Below, piece after piece: positions 1 to 8,554 of a DNA stretch of 24,209 nt. The notes under the pieces are model-generated. The model was not told where the DNA came from, did not search any database, and worked only from the letters and a program-made list of their open reading frames with translations. The stretch lies in assembly GCA_020061685.1 (NCBI GenBank), contig JAGUXU010000067.1, forward strand, positions 1-24,209, given 5' to 3'. The position numbers were made by a program, and so were the translations under genes. Every line of letters starts with the position of its first letter. Position 1 is the first letter of the stretch. The stretch comes from Candidatus Omnitrophota bacterium (GTDB taxonomy: Bacteria; Omnitrophota; Gorgyraeia; Pluralincolimonadales; Pluralincolimonadaceae).

Positions 1-1
1 C

Positions 2-253
2 CTTGCGAACATTAAGAGAGAATTCGGCCTGTATCCGCTTAAGATAGGCGGCGCTATTTTGACTTCAGCAGTGATAATAAACTTCATTTTATCCTTTCTT
101 CTTTGTCGGAAATTAGAAGCGGCGGGGATAGCCGGAAGAATCCTGCTGCTGCTGATAGGACTTTGCGCATTCCTTTGCGGTGTCGATTTGGAGACTGCCA
201 AAAAGGACAGTATTCTATTTAAAATCCTCTCCCCATGGCCGAAAAGAAGTTGA
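2..253 (+). CDS. C-terminal fragment of an unidentified membrane protein (5' end outside window)
   Basis: This frame is open from the first bases of the window to a TGA at 251-253, so the gene starts upstream and only its last 83 codons are visible. The fragment holds two hydrophobic stretches, roughly residues 15-37 and 42-62 of the visible part, separated by a short basic/acidic loop (CRKLEAAG), and then a polar tail ending in PWPKRS. This looks like the last two membrane helices of a polytopic inner-membrane protein. No catalytic motif is visible, so I do not assign a family. Its end overlaps the start of the following glycosyltransferase by 19 nt, so it probably belongs to the same glycan operon. 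A membrane glycosyltransferase, polymerase or flippase would fit the context, but that is inference. Confidence 0.6.
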   Translation, partial: LANIKREFGLYPLKIGGAILTSAVIINFILSFLLCRKLEAAGIAGRILLLLIGLCAFLCGVDLETAKKDSILFKILSPWPKRS

Positions 254-1416
254 AGATCGTAAGGATCATAGCCCGGCTTAACGTAGGCGGTCCCGCGATC
301 CACACCATACTTTTGACCCAGGCGTTAAATAACGAACGTTTCGAATCGGTGTTGATAACGGGTCAGGTTGATAAGGCCGAAAAAGATATGATCTATTTAG
401 CCAGGGAAAAGAAGATAGGCCCCCTTGTTATCCCCGAGTTAGGTCGTCAAATACGCCCCCTTAAAGACCTTATCGCTTTTTGGAAGATATATACGGTGAT
501 GCGGCGTTTCAAACCCGACATCGTCCATACCCATACCGCCAAGGCCGGGGCTTTAGGCAGGACCGCGGCTGTCCTTGCCGGCGTGCCAGTCAGAATACAT
601 ACCTTTCACGGGCATATATTCGAGAATTATTTTAACCGGTTCTATATCAGCATTTTTCTTTCTATAGAGAGGACGCTGGCACATCTAAGCAGGTATATCA
701 TTGTCGTAAGTGAGGCACAAAAGAAAGAAATAGGCGAACATTATAAAATAGCCGGACCGGATAAGATAAGGGTGATACCCTTAGGGTTGGAGCTCGGGAA
801 GCTGCTTTCCGTGCGATCCCGCCGCGGGAACCTTAGAAAGACCCTGAATATAGATGACGATACGGTCGTGGTAGGTATAATCGGCAGGCTCGTTCCCGTA
901 AAGAATCACAGGATGTTCCTCGAAGCGGCTAAACGTTTATCGTCTATCCTGACCCCCGGGTTTAAGATCAAGCATTTGATCATAGGCGACGGCGAGGAGC
1001 GTATGGCATTGGAGGCGTACGCGAAGGAGCTGGATATAAGCAGAAGCGTGCTCTTCTGCGGATGGTATGAGGACATGGCAGATATTTATTCCGATCTGGA
1101 TATAGTCGTACTTACCTCTCTTAACGAAGGTACGCCGGTCGCCCTGATCGAGGCCCTTGCCGCAGGCAGACCGGTCGTCGCCACGGAGGTCGGCGGAGTA
1201 AGAGATGTGGTAGAGGACGGCGTAAGCGGTTATTGCGTGGCTTCCGGCGATATAAATGCGTTCGCCCGCCGCATAGCGGATTTGATCGCGGATCCCGGCA
1301 AGAGAGTCGAATTCGGCGCCAAGGGCCGGGAGGCGGTGAGGGTAAAATTCTCAAAGGAACGCCTGATCGAAGATATGGCAAAATTATACGAAGAGGCAGT
1401 TTTGCCGCGGAAATAA
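235..1416 (+). CDS. GT4-family glycosyltransferase (GT-B fold)
   Basis: The product is 393 aa, normal for GT4 enzymes, which transfer a sugar from a nucleotide-sugar donor to a growing glycan at the cytoplasmic membrane face. The N-terminal domain carries the glycine-rich loop NVGGP (residues 16-20), HTHTAKAG (98-105) and FHGH (124-127). The C-terminal donor-binding domain has GRLVPVKN (217-224), GDGEER (251-256) and an E-x7-E motif (E288 to E296 in EGTPVALIEAL), followed by the ATEVGG turn. Donor and acceptor cannot be read from sequence. The ATG at 235 lies inside the end of the upstream gene and has no clear Shine-Dalgarno site. It is kept because the glycine-rich loop follows at the expected distance, and translational coupling is likely. 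The gene ends 61 nt before the SDR gene, in a gap that contains a promoter-like sequence. Confidence 0.93.
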   Translation: MAEKKLKIVRIIARLNVGGPAIHTILLTQALNNERFESVLITGQVDKAEKDMIYLAREKKIGPLVIPELGRQIRPLKDLIAFWKIYTVMRRFKPDIVHTHTAKAGALGRTAAVLAGVPVRIHTFHGHIFENYFNRFYISIFLSIERTLAHLSRYIIVVSEAQKKEIGEHYKIAGPDKIRVIPLGLELGKLLSVRSRRGNLRKTLNIDDDTVVVGIIGRLVPVKNHRMFLEAAKRLSSILTPGFKIKHLIIGDGEERMALEAYAKELDISRSVLFCGWYEDMADIYSDLDIVVLTSLNEGTPVALIEALAAGRPVVATEVGGVRDVVEDGVSGYCVASGDINAFARRIADLIADPGKRVEFGAKGREAVRVKFSKERLIEDMAKLYEEAVLPRK

Positions 1417-1422
1417 GTTATA

Positions 1423-1451
1423 TTGCAAAAATCGGCCAAATGGATTATAAT
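1423..1451 (+). promoter_or_regulatory. Sigma-70-type promoter before the SDR gene
   Basis: TTGCAA at 1423-1428 and a perfect TATAAT at 1446-1451 are separated by exactly 17 nt. They sit in the only sizeable gap (61 nt) in the first part of the glycan cluster. Transcription would start near 1458, just upstream of the AAGGAG ribosome site at 1463-1468. The match is seen directly; promoter activity is inferred. It would let the SDR gene and everything downstream be expressed separately from the upstream GT4 gene. Confidence 0.6.
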
Positions 1452-1477
1452 ACGGCTTTGAAAAGGAGATAGGAAAA

Positions 1478-2449
1478 GTGCATTATTTGATCACCGGCGG
1501 AGCGGGATTCATCGGTTCACATCTGGCCGACAGACTTATTGCCGAAGGCCACAGGGTTACCGCGCTCGATAATCTCTCGACCGGCAAACACGATAACATA
1601 AAACATTTAGAAGGCAACCCGAATTTTGAGCTTGTCGTCGGCACGATATTAGACGAATATCTCGTCGATAAAGTGGCCGAACGCTGCGATGCCATATTCC
1701 ATCTTGCCGCCGCGGTGGGAGTGGAACTGATAGTAAATCATCCGCTGGAATCCCTGACTACTAACATAAAGGGCAGCGAGATAATCTTAGAGATGGCTTA
1801 CAGATACCACAAGAAAGTCCTGATTACCTCTACCTCGGAAATTTACGGTAAGAACACGCAAGGGCCGCTGAAAGAAGACCAAGACAGGATACTGGGTTCG
1901 CCCCTAAAATCAAGATGGAGCTATTCTACCGCGAAGGCGGTGGATGAGATGCTGGCTTATGTATATTGGAAGGAGAAGAACGTCCCGACAGTGATAGTCA
2001 GGTTGTTCAATACGGTCGGTCCCCGTCAATCTTCGGCATACGGGATGGTCTTGCCCCGGTTCGTCAAGCAAGCGCTGGAAAATAAGGATTTGACCATATA
2101 CGGCTCGGGTAAACAATCGAGATGTTTTTTACATGTCAAAGATGTTGTCGGCGCGTTAACCAGGATCGTAGATAATTCGGCTGCCTGCGGTCAGGTCTTT
2201 AATATCGGCAGCCAAGAGGAGATCACGATCGAGGGACTGGCCCGTAGGGTCATAGAGATAACAGGCAGCCGCTCAAAGGTCGTCTACATCCCTTATAACG
2301 AAGCATATGAAGAGGGGTTTGAGGACATGGAAAGAAGGGTCCCGGATATTTCCAAGATAAACGAACTGATCGGGTTCAGTCCCACTGTAGATCTGGACGG
2401 GATAATCAAAGATGTGGTGGCTTATACGAGGGATAAAGGGGCAGCATGA
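1478..2449 (+). CDS. NAD-dependent nucleotide-sugar epimerase/dehydratase (extended SDR)
   Basis: This 323-aa protein has the extended SDR architecture. The Rossmann motif GGAGFIG is at residues 7-13, an acidic residue follows beta-2 in ALDNLSTG (D31, typical of NAD(H) binding), the catalytic Ser region is TSTSEIYG (117-124) and the active-site YSTAK is at 149-153. The C-terminal half has the substrate-binding stretch GSGKQSRCFLHVKD and the late RRVPDISK motif. The GKQxRCF segment and overall layout recall the UDP-glucuronate decarboxylase/ArnA dehydrogenase branch, but a 4-epimerase or 4,6-dehydratase cannot be excluded. It should supply a modified nucleotide sugar to the neighbouring transferases. 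The GTG start is fixed by AAGGAG at 1463-1468 (9-nt spacing). Its stop overlaps the next gene as ATGA. Confidence 0.88.
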   Translation: MHYLITGGAGFIGSHLADRLIAEGHRVTALDNLSTGKHDNIKHLEGNPNFELVVGTILDEYLVDKVAERCDAIFHLAAAVGVELIVNHPLESLTTNIKGSEIILEMAYRYHKKVLITSTSEIYGKNTQGPLKEDQDRILGSPLKSRWSYSTAKAVDEMLAYVYWKEKNVPTVIVRLFNTVGPRQSSAYGMVLPRFVKQALENKDLTIYGSGKQSRCFLHVKDVVGALTRIVDNSAACGQVFNIGSQEEITIEGLARRVIEITGSRSKVVYIPYNEAYEEGFEDMERRVPDISKINELIGFSPTVDLDGIIKDVVAYTRDKGAA

Positions 2450-4236
2450 AATATTTCATGCTTTTTATAGTGCCGTTTTTACTATCCCTGGCCCTGACCC
2501 CGCTTGTTAAATTTATCGCTACGAAAGTGGGTATCGTAGCCAAGCCCAAGGAAGACCGCTGGCATAACAAAGTAGTACCGCTTTTGGGCGGCGTGTCTAT
2601 ATATGTCTCCTTTTTAGTCGGCTACCTGTTATTCTTACCAAAAGCTTCAATGCCGCTGGGATTGATCGTAGGAGTGACCTCCATATTTATCCTGGGCCTG
2701 ATAGATGATATAAAGGGATTAAGCCCGCAAAATAAGATTATAGGCCAGATCATATGCGCGTCATTGGCGATCATGTTCGGAGTGATCATAAAAATAATAG
2801 AGATTCCCGTTGTGGCGATCCCCTTGACGATCTTATGGATGGTCGGCATCGCTAACGCCTTCAATCTGCTGGACAATATGGACGGTCTGTCAAGCGGCGT
2901 AGCCGTCATAGCCACGACGACATTATTCGTATGCTCGCTCCTGCTTAAAAATTATGAGGTCGCCGCCGCTTCTTTGGTCTTGATCGGGGCGACACTGGGA
3001 TTTTTACCTTATAATTTTTATCCCGCCAAGATATTTATGGGCGATTGCGGAGCGATGTTCATAGGTTTTACATTAGCCTGCCTGACCGTAGAAGGGACAT
3101 GGAAACAGGCCTCCAATTTGTTCATAGTATTGTTTACGCCGGTCCTTGCCCTTGCTGTCCCCATATTCGATACGGTATTTGTCACGATAACCCGGAAGAT
3201 CGACGGCGTCTCTATCGCTAAAGGCGGGAAGGATCACACCTCGCACAGGTTGGTCTTCCTGGGTTTACCGGAGAGAAAGGCGGTTATTATTTTATACGTG
3301 ATCTCTGCGGCCTTTGGATTAGCCGCCCTGGCGTCGCTCTATCTAAAAATCTATATAAGCGCGGTTATGATAGCCCTATTATTGATATCTTTTTTCGCCT
3401 TTGGTATATTTTTGAGCCAATCCAGTTCGTTTAAAAGAGGACCTGTCAAGGTAAAGGACGAAGAAGTGCCGTATTATAAAGACGAGACGGCGCTGGTCGA
3501 CGCCCTGATACAATACAAGAGGGTCATTTTAGAGATATTGTGCGATCTATGTTTGATATGCATAGCGTACCTTTCCAGTTATATAATCCGTTATGAAGGA
3601 GTGATAGACAGTTATAACTTCGGCCTTATTGCCAAGTCGTTGCCGATAATCATAGCCCTGAAATTGGGCGCTTTTTTCGTCACGGGGATATACGGCAACT
3701 TCTGGAGATATTTTGGGTTGAGCGAATTATTGGATATCGCGAAGGGTATTTTTGTGGGTTCGATCGCCTCCGTATCGGTCCTTTTGGTCGTATTCCGATT
3801 TAAAGGGTTCTCCCGGATGATATTCCTTTTGGACGCGATGATCCTGCTGATTTTAATGGCCGGCGTAAGGATCGCTTTCAGGTTATTCAGAGAGCATCTC
3901 TTCGTTTCTTTTGAGACCAGGGGCAGGAAGATATTGATAGCGGGGGCGGGCGATACGGGAGACGCCTTCCTGAGAGAGATCAGGAAGAACAAGGGTCTGA
4001 ATTACCGTCCGGTCGGGTTTATTGACGATGATTTTGCGAAATTGGGGCGCAGGATACAGGGTGTCAAGGTCTTGGGCACGAGGACGGATATCCCGGGCCT
4101 GGTCAAGGAGAAAGAGATAGACGAGATAATCATAGCCATGCCGTCGGTGGACAGGAAGACGATAGAAAATATCGCGGCTATCTGCAGAGAGAGCGGCGTG
4201 GCCTATCGCGAGATAAGCGGGATATTCTGGAAGTGA
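2446..4236 (+). CDS. Fused WecA/MraY-type phospho-sugar transferase and CapD/FlaA1-type membrane-Rossmann half
   Basis: The 596-aa product joins two modules normally found apart. Residues 1 to about 330 form a polytopic prenyl-phosphate hexosamine-1-phosphate transferase (WecA/MraY family). It has DD at 87-88 followed by GLSPQNK, the NAFNLLDNMDG motif (137-147) with D143 and D146, FMGD (197-200) and the HTSHR loop (264-268). These enzymes start glycan assembly on undecaprenyl phosphate. Residues of about 360-596 add further membrane helices and then a Rossmann-like domain beginning ILIAGAGDTG (496-505), matching the N-terminal half of CapD/FlaA1/PglF proteins. The chain stops after SGIFWK, where those proteins would continue into their SDR dehydratase domain, so that catalytic domain is absent. 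The ATG overlaps the upstream stop (ATGA). The next gene starts at GTG 4233, overlapping this stop. Confidence 0.9.
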   Translation: MKYFMLFIVPFLLSLALTPLVKFIATKVGIVAKPKEDRWHNKVVPLLGGVSIYVSFLVGYLLFLPKASMPLGLIVGVTSIFILGLIDDIKGLSPQNKIIGQIICASLAIMFGVIIKIIEIPVVAIPLTILWMVGIANAFNLLDNMDGLSSGVAVIATTTLFVCSLLLKNYEVAAASLVLIGATLGFLPYNFYPAKIFMGDCGAMFIGFTLACLTVEGTWKQASNLFIVLFTPVLALAVPIFDTVFVTITRKIDGVSIAKGGKDHTSHRLVFLGLPERKAVIILYVISAAFGLAALASLYLKIYISAVMIALLLISFFAFGIFLSQSSSFKRGPVKVKDEEVPYYKDETALVDALIQYKRVILEILCDLCLICIAYLSSYIIRYEGVIDSYNFGLIAKSLPIIIALKLGAFFVTGIYGNFWRYFGLSELLDIAKGIFVGSIASVSVLLVVFRFKGFSRMIFLLDAMILLILMAGVRIAFRLFREHLFVSFETRGRKILIAGAGDTGDAFLREIRKNKGLNYRPVGFIDDDFAKLGRRIQGVKVLGTRTDIPGLVKEKEIDEIIIAMPSVDRKTIENIAAICRESGVAYREISGIFWK

Positions 4237-5648
4237 AGATCGATAACAGGAGAATAGACTTCGCCTGCGGAAAGATAGTAGAATATTCGCTCTATTGCCT
4301 TGTATTTTTTCTTCCCGCATCCAAGAGTATGGTCGAGGTGTGCGCTACGACGGCATTCTTCGCGTGGCTGGTCAGGAAAATAAATAATTTGGGGCGGTTT
4401 AGGGGCGGTCCGACAAGGCCGTCCTTTTTTTATGCCGTCGTGATCGCAAACCTTGTAATGCTCATACCCTTAGCCGTCATCATAAGTTCTACGCTCTCTA
4501 CGCATAATATGGACCTCAGTATAGCCACGCCGTTGCCTTCCCATATAGCGTTGATCGTCAGCCTGATAGCGATCGGTGTCTTAGGCATAATCGTGGTCTC
4601 GCTATATTATACTCCGCATATCGATCTCAGCCTGAAACTGCCGTTCCTTTTGTTGCTGGATATAGCCGTAATAACATCGATGTTTACCAGCCGCCATATC
4701 GAGATCAGTTTAGGGGCTTTTTTCTTTAAGATGCTTGAGTACCTGCTGATATTCTTTATGATGGCCGAGGTCATAAATACGAAGAGGCGCTTCGTCAATA
4801 TCTTGATCGCGATATCGGCCTCTTCTTTTATAGTGGGTCTGGACGGCATTTATCAGATAATCACAAAGCACGATTTCCTGCGAGGGTTCCCGCTATATGC
4901 CGGAAAGATGACGGCTTCTTTCCAGTTTCCCAACAATTTCGGCGGTTATCTGACCGTGGCACTTCCCATTTTCATAAGTTTTATCATCCGGGGGACGGCC
5001 AGGAGGAAGATAAGGATCTCCCTGTTAGTCCTCTCGGCCCTCCTCATGGTCTGCCTCGTATTTACTCAGGCCAGAGGCGCATGGTTGGGTTTTATCGTAG
5101 GATTATTCGTCGTTTCTTTATTCAGCGGGAAAAAGACGTTTTTTATAACGATCGCGTTCTTGATCATATTGTTCTCATTTTCACCGGCCGTAGTCAAAGA
5201 CCAGGTCAAGTCATTCGCGAGATTATCCACCGATACCTCTACCGACGACAGGGTGATCATATGGAAGACGGGCTGGAAGATGTTTACGGATAGGCCGGTT
5301 TTCGGTCATGGGCTGGGGACTTTCATGAACGTCTTCAGCGGATATAAGCCTAAAAGCTATTCCGAGATCGTATATGCGCATAATTGTTATCTGCAGATGG
5401 CGGCGGAGATAGGCATAACGGGACTCTTGATCTTCCTCTGGTTTTTATTCGCGCTCTTTAAGAGCGCGGTCTTTAGGGCGGCAAGGACCGAGGATAAATT
5501 CCTGAAGGCTGCCCTGACCGGGATCACCGCCGGCATCCTGGGTTATCTGGCGCATAGTTTTTTTGATACCAATCTATTTTCCCTGTCGCTTGCCGTATTG
5601 TTCTGGTCTATGGCGGGTCTGGCGGCGGCGAATATAGAATCCGAATAA
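4233..5648 (+). CDS. O-antigen ligase/polymerase-family membrane protein (Wzy_C/WaaL-like)
   Basis: The 471-aa polytopic protein has about a dozen hydrophobic segments and the O-antigen ligase signature region. TQARGAWLG (about 278-286) carries the conserved Arg281. A periplasmic-type loop follows with WKTGWKMF and FGHGLGTF (to about residue 364), then AHNCYLQ with His383, then further helices including the GITGLLIFLWF segment. In WaaL-type ligases the conserved Arg and His act when glycan is moved from undecaprenyl diphosphate to lipid A core; polymerases and other bacterial O-oligosaccharide transferases share the fold. The GTG start overlaps the stop of the WecA/CapD fusion (GTGA), so translation is coupled to the enzyme that starts the chain. 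The sequence cannot separate ligase from polymerase. The two heptosyltransferase-like genes downstream favour an LPS role. Confidence 0.85.
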   Translation: MKIDNRRIDFACGKIVEYSLYCLVFFLPASKSMVEVCATTAFFAWLVRKINNLGRFRGGPTRPSFFYAVVIANLVMLIPLAVIISSTLSTHNMDLSIATPLPSHIALIVSLIAIGVLGIIVVSLYYTPHIDLSLKLPFLLLLDIAVITSMFTSRHIEISLGAFFFKMLEYLLIFFMMAEVINTKRRFVNILIAISASSFIVGLDGIYQIITKHDFLRGFPLYAGKMTASFQFPNNFGGYLTVALPIFISFIIRGTARRKIRISLLVLSALLMVCLVFTQARGAWLGFIVGLFVVSLFSGKKTFFITIAFLIILFSFSPAVVKDQVKSFARLSTDTSTDDRVIIWKTGWKMFTDRPVFGHGLGTFMNVFSGYKPKSYSEIVYAHNCYLQMAAEIGITGLLIFLWFLFALFKSAVFRAARTEDKFLKAALTGITAGILGYLAHSFFDTNLFSLSLAVLFWSMAGLAAANIESE

Positions 5649-5649
5649 A

Positions 5650-6651
5650 TTGATCCAGGCAAAAAACATTCTTTTGATCAGGACGGACAGGATCGGCGAG
5701 TTGATCTTGACTACTCCCGCGATCGCAGCCGTCCGCAAACATTACCCCCGCGCCAAGATCACCGTTATCGTGAATCCTTCTTCTGCGGAAGCGGTGGAGG
5801 CAGCCCCGTTTATCGATTCGATAATCAAATTTCATCCCGTGGAAGTCCGGGGTGATTTATTTAAATGGCTGAGTTTTTTCCGGTCGATAAAGAAGTCAGG
5901 GTTTGACCTGGCCATAATATTTAACCCCAGCAAGTTCTTTAATATCCTTACCTTTCTGGCCGGCATACCCGTCCGCGTGGGGTATGACAGGAAAGCGGGG
6001 TTTTTACTTACCCATAAGATCCGGGATAAAAAATATCTTTGCGAGAAGCATGAGGTGGAATACAATCTGGACCTGATCGGAACGCTAGGGATAAGGGCAG
6101 ACGATAAGGGTCTTTATTTTCCTCTGACCGATCCGGCCGATAGCAGGATAAATGATATATTGAAGGAAAACGGTATAGATGAGGAAGACCGGCTGATCGC
6201 CGTCCACTCCGCTACCAGTAATCCGGAGAAGAGGTGGCCGCCGGAAAGATTCGCGCAGATCTGCGACAGGCTATCGGAGGAATTTAAGGTAAAGATCATC
6301 TTAGTCGGCGGCAGGGAAGAGCAAGGGACCTCGGACGATGTTAAATCCAAGATGCGTAATGCCGTCCTGGACCTGACCGGCGCACTTTCCCTTAAGGAAC
6401 TAGGTTCATTATTGAGGCGATGCTTATTTTTGATATCAAACGATTCGGGGCCCGTCCATATATCCGCGGCTGTAGGGACGCCAGCCATTGTTTTCTTTGG
6501 AGAGAAAAGGCCCGGCGGTTCTTCAGGAAGGTGGGGACCGTACGGAGAGGGCCATCTTGTCATCGCTAAGCCAAAGATCGACGATATCACCGTTGAAGAG
6601 GCGTATAAGGCCATAAGTGGGAAAGCCGGTGAGTCATGCAAGAGAAGATGA
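5650..6651 (+). CDS. GT9 glycosyltransferase (ADP-heptose:LPS heptosyltransferase-like), copy 1
   Basis: This 333-aa protein is a GT9 GT-B enzyme, the family of WaaC/WaaF/WaaQ, which transfer L-glycero-D-manno-heptose from ADP-heptose to the LPS inner core. The N-terminus reads LLIRTDRIGELILTTP, with the catalytic-type Asp13. The middle has SNPEKRWPPERFA (about 200-212), the donor-domain turn, and ILVGGREE follows. The GT9 signature NDSGPVHISAAVGTP lies at 274-288. The start is TTG at 5650, one base after the upstream TAA. It was chosen because it places the family N-terminus correctly; no strong Shine-Dalgarno site is visible, so re-initiation from the ligase gene is likely. The exact acceptor is unknown. 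The gene overlaps the second GT9 gene, which suggests consecutive transfers. Confidence 0.88.
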   Translation: MIQAKNILLIRTDRIGELILTTPAIAAVRKHYPRAKITVIVNPSSAEAVEAAPFIDSIIKFHPVEVRGDLFKWLSFFRSIKKSGFDLAIIFNPSKFFNILTFLAGIPVRVGYDRKAGFLLTHKIRDKKYLCEKHEVEYNLDLIGTLGIRADDKGLYFPLTDPADSRINDILKENGIDEEDRLIAVHSATSNPEKRWPPERFAQICDRLSEEFKVKIILVGGREEQGTSDDVKSKMRNAVLDLTGALSLKELGSLLRRCLFLISNDSGPVHISAAVGTPAIVFFGEKRPGGSSGRWGPYGEGHLVIAKPKIDDITVEEAYKAISGKAGESCKRR

Positions 6652-7718
6652 AATACGTATTGATCATCAATCCGTTCGGCATAGGGGATGTCCTGTTCTC
6701 GACCGCGCTAGTAGAATCTCTGGGCCGGCAGGTCGAAGGATGTCATATAGGGTTTTTATGCAACCGCCGCACCGAGGGCCTCCTTAAGAACAATCCTTTG
6801 ATAGACTGGGTCTTCGTCTTCGAGAAAGACGAATACAGGGCCCTTTGGAACAAGTCCAAGATAGAATGCGTAAAGAAATTCGTTTCGCTGCTGAAGGAGA
6901 TCAGGGCCAAAAGGTTCGATACCGTAGTAGACCTTTCCCTCAGCCGCCAGTTCGGGTTTATGGCGTGGCTGGCCGGCATACCGCGCCGGATCGGCCTTAA
7001 TTATAAGAACAGGGGCGTTTTCCTTACGGAAAAAATGGATATAGCGGGTTACAACGACAAGCACGTAGTCGAGTATTATCTCAGCCTGCTGGACCTTATA
7101 AAATTGAGGCCGACGGCTAATTACCTGATGCTTTATATCAGCGATGACGACAGGAAATGGGCCAAGGATTTTTTGGCTGCCAGCGGCGTCAAGGAGGGAG
7201 ACCTGGTCGCGGGGATCGTCCCTGGCGGCGGCGCCAGCTGGGGGAAGGACGCCGTCATCAAACATTGGAAAGGTGAGAAGTTCGCGGGAGTCGCGGACCT
7301 TCTTGCGGAAAAGCGGGAAGCCAAAGTGGTCATTTTGGGCAGCGAGGCCGAAAAGGATATCTGTGAGTCGGTCAGGAAGAAGATGAGCGCGCCCGCCATA
7401 GACGCCTGCGGCAGGACCACATTGCTGCAATTTGCCGCCCTTGCGGGGATGTGCAATCTCGTTATCGCCAATGACGGCGGGCCGCTGCATATCGCCGCCG
7501 TGATGGGAGCCAGGACGGTGGGCATATTCGGGCCGGTGGATGAAAAGGTGTACGGCCAGTACCCTCCGGGCGAAAAACACAGGATCGTGACCGGTAAAGC
7601 GGAATGCCGCCCCTGTTACAGGAATTTTAAATTAAGAGATTGCGACATAAGGAAGTGCCTGGATGTAATTACCGTGGAAGAGGTCTTTGAGGCGGCCGAA
7701 GAGGCCCTTAAGGCATAG
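6636..7718 (+). CDS. GT9 glycosyltransferase (heptosyltransferase-like), copy 2, with C-terminal Cys cluster
   Basis: The 360-aa GT9 protein starts INPFGIGDVLFSTAL (Asp18) and carries the signature NDGGPLHIAAVMG at about 279-291 in its donor-binding domain. It is clearly diverged from copy 1, so it probably adds a different residue rather than being a recent duplicate. Near the C-terminus are four cysteines, C334, C337, C346 and C351 (C-x2-C-x8-C-x4-C), a layout seen in a subset of GT9 proteins and compatible with metal binding, although unproven here. Two starts are possible: ATG 6636 (16-nt overlap with copy 1) and ATG 6648, which forms an ATGA overlap with the upstream stop and gives the more typical MKYVLIINPFG N-terminus. 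The longer form is given; the shorter one may be real. Confidence 0.88.
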   Translation: MQEKMKYVLIINPFGIGDVLFSTALVESLGRQVEGCHIGFLCNRRTEGLLKNNPLIDWVFVFEKDEYRALWNKSKIECVKKFVSLLKEIRAKRFDTVVDLSLSRQFGFMAWLAGIPRRIGLNYKNRGVFLTEKMDIAGYNDKHVVEYYLSLLDLIKLRPTANYLMLYISDDDRKWAKDFLAASGVKEGDLVAGIVPGGGASWGKDAVIKHWKGEKFAGVADLLAEKREAKVVILGSEAEKDICESVRKKMSAPAIDACGRTTLLQFAALAGMCNLVIANDGGPLHIAAVMGARTVGIFGPVDEKVYGQYPPGEKHRIVTGKAECRPCYRNFKLRDCDIRKCLDVITVEEVFEAAEEALKA

Positions 7719-7720
7719 AG

Positions 7721-8554
7721 ATGCGACTGGCGCTGGTTTTCAATAAAGAGAGAGAGGACACGATAGGCTGCTATTTCGAGAGAGCGGCAAAGCATCTGAA
7801 GATCCCGTATGATCATTACTGGACGAGTGACGGCAATATTCCGAAGAAGTACGATCTCTACTTACGGGTCGACCACGGGGATTATAAATATGACTTACCC
7901 GCAGATCTAAGGCCGTCGGCGTTTTACGCCATTGATACCCATCTGGACAAGCCCTATGAGAAGATAAAAGAGCAGGCCGTTCACTACGATCATGTTTTTT
8001 GCGCGCAGAAGGACGGCGCAGATAAATTAAAGAGGGATACCGGAGTGAACGCAGATTGGGTCCCTATAGGATGCGATCCGGAGAAGCACAGGGATCTGGG
8101 GCTTCAGAAAAGATTTGACGTGGCGTTTGTCGGGACTGAAGGCAAAAAAAATTTGCGGGGAGAATTACTGAAAGCGCTTGCCCGCAGGTACCCGAATAGT
8201 TTTATCGGAAGGGCAGAATCCGGGCTGCTCTCGAATATCTATAGCAGCGCCAAGATCGGTTTTAACTATTCCATCAATAACGATATTAATATGAGGATGT
8301 TCGAGGTATTATCCTGCGGAGCTTTATTGGTGACCAATCTTATACGCGATAACGGGTTCGGTGAGATATTCTCACCGGGCGTTAACACCGCCGTATATAG
8401 AGATCCGGGCGAATTATTCAGGGTGGTTGACTATTACCTTGCCCACAATGACGAACGGGAAAGGATAGCAGGGCAAGGGCATGCGCTCGCCGTAAGCTCT
8501 CACACTTACGCGGACAGGCTGAAGAAGATGCTGGAGATCTCCGGATGGAAATAA
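7721..8554 (+). CDS. CgeB-like glycosyltransferase (GT-B, group 1-related)
   Basis: This 277-aa protein resembles the CgeB/spore-maturation-like glycosyltransferases, which are compact relatives of GT4. Seen in the sequence: an N-terminal Rossmann-like half with YDLYLRVDHGDY and FYAIDTHLD, a linker AQKDGADKL, and a C-terminal donor-type domain with VAFVGTEGKKN, IGFNYS and the typical NMRMFEVLSCGALLVTN (190-206), where E195 sits at the usual donor-contacting position. The family is poorly characterised, so donor and acceptor are unknown. The ATG lies 2 nt after the upstream stop and the gene ends inside the next gene (10-nt overlap), so it is part of the same coupled operon. Assignment as a glycosyltransferase is firm; anything finer is not supported. 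Confidence 0.8.
   Translation: MRLALVFNKEREDTIGCYFERAAKHLKIPYDHYWTSDGNIPKKYDLYLRVDHGDYKYDLPADLRPSAFYAIDTHLDKPYEKIKEQAVHYDHVFCAQKDGADKLKRDTGVNADWVPIGCDPEKHRDLGLQKRFDVAFVGTEGKKNLRGELLKALARRYPNSFIGRAESGLLSNIYSSAKIGFNYSINNDINMRMFEVLSCGALLVTNLIRDNGFGEIFSPGVNTAVYRDPGELFRVVDYYLAHNDERERIAGQGHALAVSSHTYADRLKKMLEISGWK

Noticed and set aside
6756..7580. Long minus-strand open frame (274 codons) opposite the second GT9 gene
   Set aside because: The + strand frame encodes a complete GT9 protein with its family signature. The minus-strand product shows no recognisable domain and is a codon-bias shadow. The same reasoning removes other antisense frames, for example 3883-4320, 17875-18345, 19933-20496 and 21050-21715.
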